Below the pieces are notes generated by a model, which saw only the letters and a list, made by a program, of their open reading frames with translations, searched no databases and was not told where the DNA came from. 64,000 nucleotides of DNA from Pipra filicauda (lineage: Eukaryota; Chordata; Aves; Passeriformes; Pipridae): positions 110,748 through 174,747 of the forward strand of contig NW_024104405.1 of NCBI RefSeq assembly GCF_003945595.2, given 5' to 3'. A program made the translations under genes and the position numbers. Below are positions 35,159 through 46,943 of the stretch, in pieces; position 1 is the first letter of the stretch, and each line of letters starts with the position of its first letter.

Positions 35159-36892
35159 ATAGTAGGTATCTGTGCACAAAAACATGTAGCTGAATTATCA
35201 CAGAGGGGATTTGAGTAGAATTGTCCCTATTCACAACAGAACACCCTGGGTTTGCAAGTAAATCGATTGGAAATTTATTTAAAGCACTGACTCATCAAGA
35301 TATTTTGCTCCAAAGTAATTCAATCAATTTGAGTAAGACCCTCAAAATCAAAGATTAAATTAAATTTAAAGGAAAGATTGTTCCAAAGCAAATGACAGGG
35401 CTATTCTGCAATTACAGAGGTGAACAGTTTGGGTTCAAGGAGAAATTCACTTTTCTAAAGTAATATGCCAGAATATGCTCCCAAAAAATTCCCAGATTAC
35501 CAGATCTCTGTTTTTCCCAACTAAAAATACTGGTGGAAACTGCGACCTGTGCCAACCTTGGTGTTATCCCACAGACCCTGAGCATTTTGTAGCAATTTCT
35601 TTTCCTCCCCCAGCCCTGGTAGAGAGAAAACAACCTGTCAACAGGTTAAAACCTCAAAGCAAAACACTGAAAGCACTGGGGGAAGGACAAGCAGACACAG
35701 GTCTCTCCTTGATGCCCACAGCCTCCTCAGATGCCATGAAGATGCTCTGCTCAAGTGACAGCAAGTGACAGCAGCTGAAGACCAAGGGCAGCCCCTGCAG
35801 AGAAAGGACACCAGGGGGGTCGGTCAGGCCAAATTTGATGTGAAATTATTGGTTGGTTTGGTTTTTTTCACCCCACACTTTAAGTCCACCCTGAGTTTTG
35901 CAGCAGCCAAATGATCTCTGAGCCCTGCACGCAGCAGGCTGGGCACTGCAGGATTTCCATCCTGCTGCCTGAGAGGGGATGGGCTGGAGGTGAGGGAAGA
36001 ATTTAAGTGCTCCAGATGGCTATTCCTTGAGAAAACACCAGCAGATCCAGAAAGGGAATAAGGCAGAGAGTGCCTGTGCCCTTCGCACGCAGGCAGAGCA
36101 GTTGGGGGCTGTGAAAAGCAAATGTATAATCCCTTTTTCTCTCCCTTTTCCATGGCAAAAATAGATGGGCAGGAAAGAGCAGATAAGGCTGGGATGCCAG
36201 AGGGTTATTTCCCATCTCACAGAACACTGAATTTGGTTTTGCAGCTCAGCATTCAGGCAGGGAACTCAAACCCTCCTTGGGTGTCCAGGTTACGAGGTTA
36301 CATTTCTGCCCAAAGCTGCTCCTGCTCTTCATCCACTGCCAACAGCCCCATGTCAGGATGGGGTGAGCAGCCAGGCTCTGGGCAGAGAGAGCAGATGGGA
36401 CACCCTCTCTCCTCTTCTGATAGTGCAAGAGAAGGACCTTGAGGTGCTGCTCAGGTGGCAGATTTTATACAGGAAAGATTTTTCCCTTTCAGTCTGTAAT
36501 CCAGTTGGAGAACACCCTGACATAAGACAACGAAACCAACGGAATACTCAGAAAGGTTTGAGAAGTTCAAATAAGGGCTGGTTGCCCTCTCCAGCTTGGG
36601 ACATCCCTCAGCTGATGTCCCCAAGCACTGCCCACCAGGGTCTGCAGAGACCAGTCACAGAGGTGTCCCATGCTGCCAGCTGTGGGCCCTGCCCAGCCAG
36701 CAAGCACATGACCCCACCACCTCCCAAAGAAGGTATTTTCTCCTCCTCCTCCCTGAACTCTTCCAAAACACACTTTTCTCCAGTATCCCAAAGAGCTGCA
36801 GCTTTCCCATAACAGCTGCTGCTCTTCCAAAGAGTCACTGGCTTTGCCTTGGGGCCAAAGCCCATCTGGTGAAGACTGAACCAGGACCAAGA
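35159..36892. other. Non-coding stretch, nothing recognised
   Basis: AT-richer at 35,200-35,560, then mixed. No domain-bearing open frame and no repeat element recognised. Confidence 0.55.
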
Positions 36893-37110
36893 GGTGTGCC
36901 CAAGAGCCCCAAAAATCCCACCACGCACCTGAGAGTGTTGTCCAAAAGCTTCTTGAACTCTGGAAGTCTTGGGGCTGTGACCACTTCCCTGGGGAGCCTG
37001 TTCAGTGCCCAACCACCCTCTGGGGGAAGAACCTCTTCCTGATACCCAGCTTAAACCTCCCCAGCTCAGCCCTGTGCCATTCCCTCAGGTCCTGTCCCTG
37101 CCACATCTCC
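36893..37110 (-). mobile_element. CR1 LINE fragment
   Basis: Reversed CR1 of the same type as 22,030-22,320: CTTCTTGAACTCTGGAAGTC, CCCTGGGGAGCCTGTTCAGT, GCCCAACCACCCTCTGGG and TAAACCTCCCCAGCTCAG. It lacks the terminal repeat and so is truncated at both ends. Confidence 0.88.
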
Positions 37111-37439
37111 TGGGCTGCAGGCCACTGTAACACCCCCAAGATCCTGATGAGAGAAACCTTCTCAGCAAGTATCCTGAAGTGCCTTACCCAGGGCTTGACA
37201 CACCAGCAGCAACAAACCCACAAGGACCAGCGGCGTTTTGGCCAACCAATCTTGCAGCAACAACCCAAACCTCTTGGAAAATCCCAACCCTGGGTCTTTT
37301 CACACTTGACCTTCCCTGCAGCAGCACATTAGCCTCTCTGTACAGGCTCTTTGCTGCTCCAGCCCTAAGTGGGATGCTGCTGAGTTTATTACAGAAGCAG
37401 AGGGGTCGGCTCGGGAGGGTCCCCGGGGGCTCCGTCCCC

Positions 37440-37950
37440 CGCTGCTGTTTAGCTCAGGTTGTGCTGTTTAATGGACTGGGTTACAAAAAGCAGGTCTGTT
37501 GTGAGCCCCCACAGTGTCTTATAAAAGCCAGCACCAACAATAAGCTGCAAACTGGGCTGTGTGGCTTCACTGCTCTGCTTCCCAAACAGGTTATTGCTTG
37601 TAAAAAAAGCCCCTCGCTGGAAGGAGCAGCAGCTCCGAGGGAGAGTCAATGATACCTTTTGATATGTTAAATAAAAAGGCCCCCACACTTGATTCCTTTC
37701 CCAAGGAATATTTGATATTAGTTGCTCTGGGGTGTCTAGAAAAGAAGAAAATTACTGGCCCATTAACTGCTGCCCCTTGGCCTGTTTTTGTGCATTTAAA
37801 ACAATGTACTCAAAATTGGCAGTCGAGGCAGCCTTAAACATTTGTTTTGCCTCAGATTATTTGCAACACCCTGTAAACTCGGGGGCTTTTCACTCCCTCG
37901 CTAAGGGAATTTCTCCAGTGCATTTTTCCATGAGTCTCCAACATATGGAG
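37440..37950. promoter_or_regulatory. Candidate conserved non-coding element
   Basis: A long AT-balanced block with few CpG and no repeat signature, rich in homeobox- and MEF2-like A/T cores (for example CCCATTAACTGC, TATTTGATATTAG). It ends directly at a 40-base A run. Its texture resembles vertebrate non-coding elements; conservation was not tested. Confidence 0.3.
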
Positions 37951-37952
37951 CA

Positions 37953-37954
<2 letters not shown>

Positions 37955-37994
<40 letters not shown>
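37955..37994. repeat. 40-base poly-A run
   Basis: Uninterrupted A from 37,955 to 37,994, preceded by CAAT so that CAATAAA is formed at the junction. It could be a retroposed tail, but I see no clear target-site duplication; a simple homopolymer expansion is as likely. Confidence 0.85.
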
Positions 37995-37999
<5 letters not shown>

Positions 38000-38559
38000 G
38001 TCTAGCTCATGGCTGGTGTCACGAAATATTTTGGGGGTGGGGGGCCTTGGGGAAGTGGTGTGGGATTCAGAGCAGTATGACCTGGCAGAGACCTGGGCCT
38101 GAAGGAAGCTCATGTTTTTATGAGCCAGGAAATTGCAGGCTCAGCTTGGGCTGTGCCAGTTGTCCCTGAGTGTTCAAGTTTGACATCATAATTTGGGTCT
38201 TGGTGGAGTTGGAGGGAGGCAGGTGGGGACAGACGGCAGCTGCACAGGAAGGTCACCCCTATCAAGACATGGGCACCAAGAGATGGAGGGATGGCCAGGA
38301 CACACTGAGTTGGGGAAAACATCTAAGAGCCAGTCAAGGGAGAAAAAAATTCATCTGATTTCCATCCCCAGCCCACAACTGCCAAAAAGCTGATGAGCTG
38401 GGAACAAGTTGCTGAGGATCCCCTTGACTAGGAGCACAAATGAGCCTGGAGCACTTCCCTGTGGCAATTAAGAGGAGAGACAACCACCCTTCTGCAAGGT
38501 CCCAGTTCTCCACACAGCTGGTCCACCCAGGCCACCCCTGTCCAACAGGCACATGGTGG

Positions 38560-38650
38560 GATTCTTGGGATTGTCCAGGGCAGGGCCAGGAGTTTGACTT
38601 GATGATCATTGTGTGTCCCTTCTAACCTGGGATATTCTAGGTTTCTATGA
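38560..38650 (+). mobile_element. CR1 LINE 3' terminus, short
   Basis: GGGCCAGGAGTTTGACTTGA, TGATCATTGTGTGTCCCTTC, and TAACCTGGGATATTCTAGG: the last 90 bases of a forward CR1. Confidence 0.85.
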
Positions 38651-40716
38651 ATATTTATGTTAAGGGGAGAGAGGGAGGGCTGGCAGAGGAGATGCTGTGC
38701 AGGGGAAGCAGTGTGGAAGAATACAGGGAGCTGGGACAAAGTGAGGGAGACCCACAGAGTTCAGGGAGAGAAGAAAACCAACACACTAACTCAGAGCAGA
38801 GACACTGGCCAGGGGGACACCTGAAGAGCACTTAGAGCATTTTCCTCTATCCATCAGCAGGAAAAGAGTTCACCTATGCCAGAGCTTCTCAAAATACATT
38901 TTCTCTGCCTCACTCTGAAAATTTTACCAGGCTCAGGGGTTTCTGGAGGACTCACTGCCTGCCCTGAGGTGTCCAATGCTCACCAGGGCACTGCCAGGGA
39001 GCCACAGTGACCCAAACACACCCATGTGTGCATGGCATGTTGGACTGAAGGACTTTGGGCATAAGCAGCAAAGCTGGTGTTTCCCAGAGCACATTCCCAG
39101 AGCTCTTACTCACTGTACTGCCCACATGCACACTCTGCTCTCTAGGAAACCCTGCTGGGAATATGGGAATAACATGGGAAATCTGGGGATGCTTCACTGA
39201 GCCACAGAAGATGGTAAAGACCTCACTGAACTCTGCTTGTGCCCTGCCCTCCCATGTGCTCTGTCTGCTCCTCCCCACCTATTATTCCTATTGAATTACA
39301 GGGCTGAAAATTCAGTTTTCCAGCAGTGGGTGGGTATCCAACAGCACAGGCAAGTGGCCAAAACATCCCAGCTGCTCCCCCCACCCTTCACATATAAAGG
39401 CTGTGAGTCACCCATTCACATTAAGTGCAACACAAACATCACTCAAGAACCACAGCAACACAATCCTCAGGCCCCTGCCAGAAATCCTCAGCAGGGTACC
39501 ACAACCCAAGGAAATGATGTATTTAACCTCCTATTTAAGTAAAAGGCAGAAAATTAATCAAGTCACTCAAATTCTGGTGTTTCCCAGCTTTCTTCATTTG
39601 TCACTTCAGTCATGTTGTTCCCTGCAGGTTTCAGGGGGGACTTGTACAGCCCAGCAGTGCTCCAGCAACAGCACAAGAGCTCTTTCCAGGCTTAGCAGAG
39701 CAGGGAGGGAATTCTCCTCTGCCTCCCTTGTCCAGCTTTGTGGTCACCAGGAGCCTCAGGTCTCTCTGCCTGCTCTTGCCCAGACTCCTACAGCAACCCC
39801 AGTGAGTCAGGCAAGTCCCTTTGGCCACCAGAGCAAGGGCTCTCCAGGGCAAAACAGCTTTTGAGCCAGGCGCTGGCACAGCCAAATTGTTCAGGAGCCT
39901 CATCCAGAAATTTTCAGCCCAAACCTTCCTGCAGTGAGGAGATGAGTGTTTTTTCTGCCTGGCTTCACCCCTTGCTCTGGGTAGACGTTAGAGGGTGACA
40001 AATCCCCACTGTCCTTTTGGGAAATCCCCACTGACTTGCTCGCTGCCTTCAGCTGCCCTGTTTGATGGTGCTCCAAGCACTGTGCTGCTGCTGGGTTCCA
40101 GGCACACATCCCGGGGGAACAGCCCATTTCCAAGGTCCAAATAGACCTTGGCTGTGGGCTCAGAGAGGGCACTGCACCCAAACATCTCGACACAGCAAAG
40201 GGGAACCCAGCTTTCCTCCCTCACAGGGCAGGCAGAAGGCTGGAGTTTGTAAAGTGGCGTCCAGCTGTCATCGCTGGCATTTGTCAAATGAAGTGACCAC
40301 TCTCGGGACAGGTACTATTTCAAAAGTGGACATCACTTTAAAAACGTGCTAATGTACAAGGCTGTCAGGTCCTGGCCTCAGGAGCAAGATCAGCTCTCTG
40401 ATGTTCGGGGTAGAGATAAGGCGACGGCGCGATGGCCGAGCGGCCGCAGCCCGGGCTGTTTCTGGGAGTCACTCAGCAAAGTGCACACGATCCTGGTCCT
40501 CCAGAAACGTTTGACCAACGGCCTCCTCCTCAGGTTGCTGCTACAAGCAGCTCCCTGTGCTGGGAGGTGAGCTCCAGCCTGCTCAGCTGGTCCCCAGCAT
40601 CTCCCAGAGCCGTCACCTCCATCGGCAGGGTGAGCAGCACAGGGTGGAAACTGAGGAGCAGAGGCAGCAAACCCTCAGTCAAATGCAGAGAGTTAAAGTG
40701 CAGAGCAAAAACCTTT
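38651..40716. other. Non-coding stretch with a small CpG cluster
   Basis: Nothing coding is supported. A short CpG-rich patch around 40,418-40,455 includes a GCGGCCGC palindrome. Open frames reach 153 residues without domains. Confidence 0.55.
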
Positions 40717-40935
40717 GGGGAAAACCTGCACAAGGAGCTTTGTTGGATCTGTGGGCTTGAATCACAGAGAAATGTCATGTATTTCACAGGGGGGTTTATG
40801 GAAATAGTTAATATTTAACGTGATACAGAAGCAAAAGTTTCAACCGGATAGACTGGGAGAGAGGAGATGGCAAAGCAGAATTGAAAGGCGTTTTTTTTTT
40901 GTTTGTTTGTTTGTTTTTTTAATGGACCTTTCAAC
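40717..40935. repeat. Copy A of a diverged duplicated non-coding element
   Basis: Matches 43,457-43,648 in the same orientation. Shared blocks are CAAGGAGCT, GGATCTGTG.GCTTGAATCA, GTATTTCACAGG, TTTATGGAAAT.GTTAATAT, CTGGGAGA.AGGAGATG and CAAAGCAGAATT. About four fifths of positions agree over 160 bases with no gaps. Copy A has an extra T-run and (GTTT)n insertion at about 40,890-40,918. The family is not recognised. Confidence 0.8.
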
Positions 40936-41960
40936 ACATTTGAAGTAACTTGCCAAGAAATCTGCAGCAGGGGACTTATTTTTATAGAACAGGCAGCATT
41001 TTTCCCTCCTGCTGCTCGCTCCAAGTGTTCTGCTCACCAAGGACTGCTTCATCCAAACCATTTGAGGGCTTTCCCCAAAACCAATAGGGCTCTGGAGGCT
41101 GGGAGGGAATGCACAAGCCTTCAGCCTGGTGTTCATCACCCCTTCTCCCCAGCAGGGCTTGGACACCCCTCAATCAGAGCATGACCTACACCAGGCTCAT
41201 GTGAGAGCCCTCACCTCTCCTTAGTTAACTCCAGTCCAGCAGAGAAGTGGCCTCATTCCTACAGTAACCTGGAAGCTGTTTATCCACCTCATTTTAGGAG
41301 AAAGAGAGAATAAATTCCCCAGACCAAGAACTCAACACCTCCATGTCCCCTTCCTACTTTCACTTCTGGAAACATCCAAGCCCCGAGCTTGAGGCTCTGA
41401 GGATTTTTAAAGATCATCCACCTAATGTTGTGTGTTAGCTCCAAAACTGCCCCCACTGGAAGAGGAGCCTTTAAAAAGAACAAAATAGTCTCTGTCTGAT
41501 GCAGGTACTCAATGGAATAATTTTTAGAGGACAGAGGATGACTTAACCCTGTCTCTTGGTCCACACCAGAGCATTTGCCTGCAGCCACATCTGCACAGAG
41601 GGATAGCCCCCCAAACTCTGCTCCCCAAACACCAGCAGCACCTGGGGCAGAGCATTTTCCACCTCCAAAATAACACAAACAAGCAAACGTCACCTTCCCA
41701 CCCTTCACCCTAGTTAAAAAAATTCCACCTACCCCAGAGAAATCCTCACTTTGCCACCTTCCAAACACCACCAGCATCACAGCAGGTCTTCCTGTGCCAG
41801 GGCTTATATAGGATTTACCACCCCAGGGAGGAAAAGTCCTGCCCTTTCTCTAATTATTGGCAGGTTGTCCAGCTAATTAACCTTCTCTCCTTCCCTCCTG
41901 GGTGTTTACCAGCTGTGCTGATCAGGACATCCCATTCTTTTTTAAAATCAGAGTGAAGGT
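40936..41960. other. Non-coding stretch, nothing recognised
   Basis: Unique-looking sequence. The 163-residue minus-strand open frame (41,289-41,780) has no recognisable domain. Confidence 0.55.
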
Positions 41961-42400
41961 TGTCTTGTGCCTCTGCTGTGTGGAGCCCTACGCTTGGTCT
42001 GTGATGCGTGGTTGGAAATAAAATCATATTTAAAAAGTGTTTTCCTTAAATGATGTAGTATTTATGATCTCTAATACAGCATAATACGTGGCAGCAGCAC
42101 GGACAAATGAAACCCAAAGAACAAAAAGATGTTACAGAAACACAAGGGCCCCTTACTGATCAATGATTGTTGGTTGTTCTTTGCAAATGATCATTTTAGG
42201 GAAATCTAGAGGGGAAAAAAAAATATCTATTTAAATCAGAACATTGTTTTGAAAGTGTAAAAATTCCCATCCATGCATGAGGAAATATATCTATTTATTT
42301 ATAACAAACACAATTGTTTATTCCTTATTAATAAAAGGAGATGATTATGGGAGAACAGAGTTTCTTATTGAGTACAGAAAAAAACCTGAATTAATAAACG
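41960..42400. promoter_or_regulatory. Candidate AT-rich conserved non-coding element
   Basis: AT-rich block with a SOX-like ATTGTT, an octamer-like ATTTGCAAAG on the minus strand (about 42,180-42,189), TGATCA cores and several TATTTATA-type cores. No repeat signature. Conservation was not tested. Confidence 0.28.
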
Positions 42401-43456
42401 CCCCAGAAAGGCTGTCTGAGCCCTTCACCAGGGTGTCAGGCCGTGCACTGGCCAGGGAGGGGTCTGTGCTTCTGCAAGGAAAACTGCAGGACAAATGAAA
42501 AGCTGAAGCCCTGCAAATTCCAAGCAGCACCGAGCCCCCCGTGTTTAAGGGAGGGAGATTAACGCTGGCACAGCTCCCCATGGCAAGTGATGGATTTGCC
42601 ATCTCTGGATGTCTTCAAACGGCATCTGGATGATCCCTGGGAGCTGCCTGTCCTGCAGCCCAGCCCAGGGGCTGGGGGTGACCTCCCCTGGCGCTGTGTT
42701 TGCTACTGTTCATCCTGCAGCCCCCCAAACCCCCTCTGGGATGTGGGGGAGCTCCTGATTTGTTCCATACACAAAGGTAAAATTAGTGACACAAAATGGG
42801 CACCAAAATGGGTTAGGAGAAGAAACACAGGCTTGGAAAGACCCAATTTCCCCTCCCAGCTCTGCCTCTGACCCGCTCTGAGACTTTATCAGGGTTATTT
42901 CTTCTCTCTGTGCTTTTTGCTGCCAGTTCTTCATCCTTGCTGTGAGTGTTGAGGGCAGGAACGCCCTGCACGGTGGGTTGCACCATGCTCAGCGTGATGG
43001 ATGGGTCTGATTTTAGGGATTTAAGACTCTGTTTATATAGAACTTTTCAAGGGTTGTGCACATTTTAGTGAGGATAAGAAGTCTGGAGGTATTTCCTTGC
43101 CAGCAGGTTCTCACGAGCTTATTGACTGTACAAAACCCCTTAAAATTCTCACATGCAAAAACTGAGTTTCACTTGGAACAAAAATAGGAAATTACATCAA
43201 GAAAATGATTAGAGGACAGAGGATTTTGAAGAAGGAAGTGGATCAGTGAACAGGTTACAGGAGAAACCAGGACTCTCTATCAATGTAAACAGCTTCAAAT
43301 ATGACTCATCAATTTTTAAGTTAAGGAAAAGAATAAGTTCACTCAGGGCCAAGGAGCCCAGAGGTGGAAGCTGCCATTATTTAGACATCTCCAGGGGATG
43401 GAAAATAAGGAATGATCAACCAGAACAGCACTGCAGGCATAAAGAAATAGAGAGGA

Positions 43457-43648
43457 GGGGAAAATCTGCTCAAGGAGCTGGGCTGGATCTGTGAGCTTGA
43501 ATCAGACAGAAATATCACGTATTTCACAGGGATTTTTATGGAAATTGTTAATATTAAATGTGATATAGAAGTAAGAGTTCGAGCCAGCTGGGCTGGGAGA
43601 CAGGAGATGTCAAAGCAGAATTATGAGGCTTTTTTTAAATGGACTTTT
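43457..43648. repeat. Copy B of a diverged duplicated non-coding element
   Basis: Partner of 40,717-40,935, about 2.74 kb away in direct orientation; it lacks the (GTTT)n insertion. It may be a local segmental duplication or two members of an old interspersed family. Confidence 0.8.
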
Positions 43649-44480
43649 TAAGAATTTAATGGTCAAGCTACTGTGTGAATTTTGGCTTCAAGTCATAGGA
43701 AACAGTTGATGCATCAAGCCAGGGGTCTGTCCACTGCCAGCAGAGGAGTGGGACAGGGGAGAACAGCTGGAGCAGGAGGGATGGCTCCAGGAGGGTTGTT
43801 ACACACCATCTTCTGGTATCTTCTTCCAGCTTGAGCAACAAAATTCCGTAGGCTTTGTAGGTGCAGAGAAAGGCTGGTGGTTTACAAAAGGCCCCTGATG
43901 TGGTTTTGATGGATTTTTATGGTGTTATCAAGCATGGAGACACAAAAAAGGCAGGTTTTTAAAAAGACATCACCTGGGCACTGACAGTTCCCTGAGCCAC
44001 TCACTTGGGCTGACTTTTGCCATGACTTGGGCTTTTCTAGGACCTGAATTTCAAAGCTGAGCTAAGCTGCAGACAAACAACGTTTTGGTGTTACTCTTCT
44101 CTCCTCTCCTTGCAAGGGTCACCCCAGAGGCTCAGCAAGCCCAGAGGAGGAGGAGGAAACCCACCACAGCTCCCTGTTCATCCCCCTCAACGGGCTGTTC
44201 CCCCTCCTTTGCCACCGTCCCAGCTCAGACCACTTCCACCGCGCCCTGCTCTGCTTCCAAAAACCCACCTTCGTTATTTTTTTTTCTGTTGGCAACGCTG
44301 CAGGGAAATATCAGAGGCACCCATGTGGCCTCCCCTGGCTCAGCAAGGAGGTACTGGCTGTGGAAGAAACACCCAATTATTTAGCAGCTGTCAAGGTTAA
44401 GCTAAATAACCCCGGGATGGGGCAGGCTGGGCTTTGTGTGTGTGTGGGGAGGCAGGGAAGCATCTTCCCCAGGCAGCCGA
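43649..44480. other. Non-coding stretch, nothing recognised
   Basis: Unique sequence becoming GC-richer toward 44,480. Short proline-rich open frames are composition effects. Confidence 0.55.
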
Positions 44481-44775
44481 GGAAAGCACAACCCGCGAAG
44501 CAAATATATTGCCCGAGGCTGCCCGGCGGGACACCGGGTTTCCAGGAATGAAAAGAAGCCGGGGATGTCCTGGCAGACGCCGGGGCAGGGCTACGGGCAG
44601 ACGAGCTCTGCCCATTCATCAGCGCCCGTCAGGCTCCGTGGGATAAATCAAACGGCGAGAGAGAGGGGAAGGGGGGAAAAAAGTGTCCGAGGGGGAGCTG
44701 GGGGGGGGGGAGGAGGGAGCTACGAGTAAGGGGGGGAGAAGAGGGAACGAAAAGGCAGCACGAGGGAGAGGAAAA
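44481..44775. other. GC-rich block with G-runs (G-quadruplex potential)
   Basis: CpG-containing sequence followed by repeated plus-strand G-runs at about 44,669-44,740, including an 11-base G run near 44,701. Four or more G-runs closely spaced meet the simple G4 pattern. A weak CpG island is possible. Confidence 0.45.
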
Positions 44776-44779
44776 ACTA

Positions 44780-45260
44780 GATCAAAGGCAGAAATTCATC
44801 AGAGATAACGGAATTATTTATTTTTCCTGCTGCTAGTGGGGATTTTTTTTTTTTCCCCTTTGAGGCCCCCCAGGCCTTCTGGGCTCCTACGTCTCCAGCC
44901 AGTCTGTTATTCTCAGGCGTCCCATCACCCCACCCCAGCCACAAAGCAACATGTTCACTTCATCACACGGCTCTGCTCTGCACAGCGAGACCTTTTGATC
45001 TCCGTCTCTCCAGTGTTTATATGTGACAGTGCAAGAAATGTATTTACAGTACACGAGGCTCTGTTAGACACTGCCTGCCTTCATTTGAACATTAATATTG
45101 GGAGCAGGGGAGGGGTGGGGGGAGCAGCTCTCCTTTAATTCACCCATCATTTATTAAAGTGTTTATTTGGAAATCCGCAGGCCCATTTATCTGGTTATTA
45201 CTCAGAGCAGGATCAAATAATAACTCAGGTTCTCTGTGTCACACAAGACAAACCAAATAT
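44780..45260. promoter_or_regulatory. Candidate conserved non-coding element
   Basis: Contains AGATCAAAGG (TCF/LEF-like) near 44,779, GGAATTATTTATT, TTTATTAAAGTG, GTTTATTTGG and ATCTGGTTATTACTCAG. AT-rich, repeat-free and next to a GC-rich block, a common layout for developmental enhancers. Motif and texture evidence only. Confidence 0.3.
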
Positions 45261-46507
45261 ACTCTGGATGAGGTCTTTCCATGGCCTGTGTATCCATCCT
45301 CATGCCTGGTGCTTGGCTGGCTGTAGGGCCCTGGGTGGGCTCCCCAGACCTGCAATCCAGCTTTTTATCCCTTATTTCACAGGCTCAGATCCAGCCTGGG
45401 CCAGTTGCTACTGCTGGAGGTGCCCCCAAAAGCCCCCCAATAGCAGGGGGGGCCTGGCTGGTCAAGGAGATTTCACCAGAGCTTTTCACCAGCTCTGACT
45501 CAAGCTCTGCTTTTAAAACTGTCTTCCACCTTTGTCGCCTTCCCCAGGAGTAGGTGGATGTGTGCAGGAGCAGCAAGCCCTGGAGGACCACACCAGCACA
45601 GACAGCTCTCTATCACTTGCTGGTAGCAGTCAGAGAAAGTGGAGTCACCACAAAGCTCCTCTTCTCAGACTCTGACCCCGGGAGAACACCCTTAACTCTG
45701 GGATGTTCTGGGATAAACAGCTGGTATTTCTGGAGATGAAGGCAGTCAATGGCTTCCTACTTCTCTGTCTGCCCCACCATCTCCTTCCAACCTTCACTCC
45801 CCACCTCACACCTTCTACTCTGCTTTGGGTTGCCCAACACAACCACTTGATGAACGATGAGGTTTTTGGAAGCGCTGATTTTGAGCTCTCAGCTGCTCTA
45901 GGCCACATTCAGATGGTGTAAGAGCCCCTGACACATGTTTCTGGTGACCAGCTGTTGGTCTTCAGAGGCTGAGAAAACACTGAAGCCACTTTCAAGTGGA
46001 GCTTGGTGTTAAACAAGTTTTGAGCAAACAGCCTTTGGCACTGAAACGACAAAGGGAAGATGGATGTGGCCCATTTCACAAGGTAATGCTGGGCTGAAGA
46101 CCCAGCAGAGCTGGTCAGGAGACCCAGCAGAGCTGGTAACACTTCCCAGACTGATCCAGAAGAGAGGCTGGAAGCGCCAGTTTGCAAAATGCTTGGGAAA
46201 ACATTGTGCTTGAGGAAAAGAACAGTTACAGACGCTGGCTGGTGCAAGGAAAAGTAAATTCAGTAGATGAGATTGGACACACGTGGGTTCTGTTCTCCGG
46301 GCACTTCTTTGCCCTCCCACTCTTGACTACAAGGGTTGAACAACCATCAAATCCCAGTTCTTCTTCAGTGTTTGACATCATGTTTTCCATCAGTAGCTGC
46401 TTGTAAATCTTGGTTTAAGATTGTGGTGTGTTCCAGCTGATGTTGCAACAGGGATCACACCAAGCCCAGCTTGCTTGGGATCACCAGGTAAGTGCCAAGA
46501 TTATCCA
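45261..46507. other. Non-coding stretch, nothing recognised
   Basis: No domain-bearing open frame. A 22-bp direct duplication (AGACCCAGCAGAGCTGGT core) is at about 46,098-46,140. Confidence 0.55.
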
Positions 46508-46556
46508 CGGTTGGACATGATGATCTTAGAGGTCTTTTCCAACCTTATGAAGGAAT
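46508..46556 (+). mobile_element. CR1 LINE terminus, very short
   Basis: GGTTGGACATGATGATCTTA followed by GAGGTCTTTTCCAACCTTATGA matches the last 50 bases of a CR1. Too short to assign a subfamily. Confidence 0.6.
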
Positions 46557-46792
46557 GAAGCACCAAGCCTGGAGGTAGAATGATAGAAAACACCCTTGAT
46601 CAGCTCACTGGGAAGTAACATGAGCCTCTGCCAGGCTCCCCTACAGCACAGGCAGAAGTGTTGTAAAGCTGGAAAGGTAACTTGTGCTCTGAGAGCTTCT
46701 GTGACCCACTCACCTCCTGGCACACAGCTCCACCACGGCTCTGCTGCCCCATGCAGCCTCTCTGGGGTCTTTGGGGGTGTTATAGGTGGTAT

Positions 46793-46943
46793 GTCCCATC
46801 CCTGGAACTGTTCAAGGCCAGGTTGGGTAGGGCTCTGAGCAACCTGGTCTAGTGGAAGGTGCCCCTGCCCACAGAAGGAGGGGGTGGAATGAGATGGACT
46901 TTAAGGTCCTTTCCAACCCAAACCATTCCAAAATTCTGTGATT
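46793..46943 (+). mobile_element. CR1 LINE 3' end
   Basis: CCATCCCTGGAACTGTTCAA, GAGCAACCTGGTCTAGTGGA, TTTAAGGTCCTTTCCAACCC and the terminal AAATTCTGTGATTT. Confidence 0.95.

Noticed and set aside
34226..35193. 237- and 229-residue overlapping frames at the orphan CpG island
   Set aside because: Both strands are open over the same GC-rich bases and the plus-strand frame runs into a CR1 fragment. This fits composition, not coding.
42580..42660. Possible CR1 fragment (GATGTCTTCAAACGGCATCT region)
   Set aside because: Only about 45 bases resemble CR1 and the tail signature is absent, so it cannot be told from chance or an old decayed copy.
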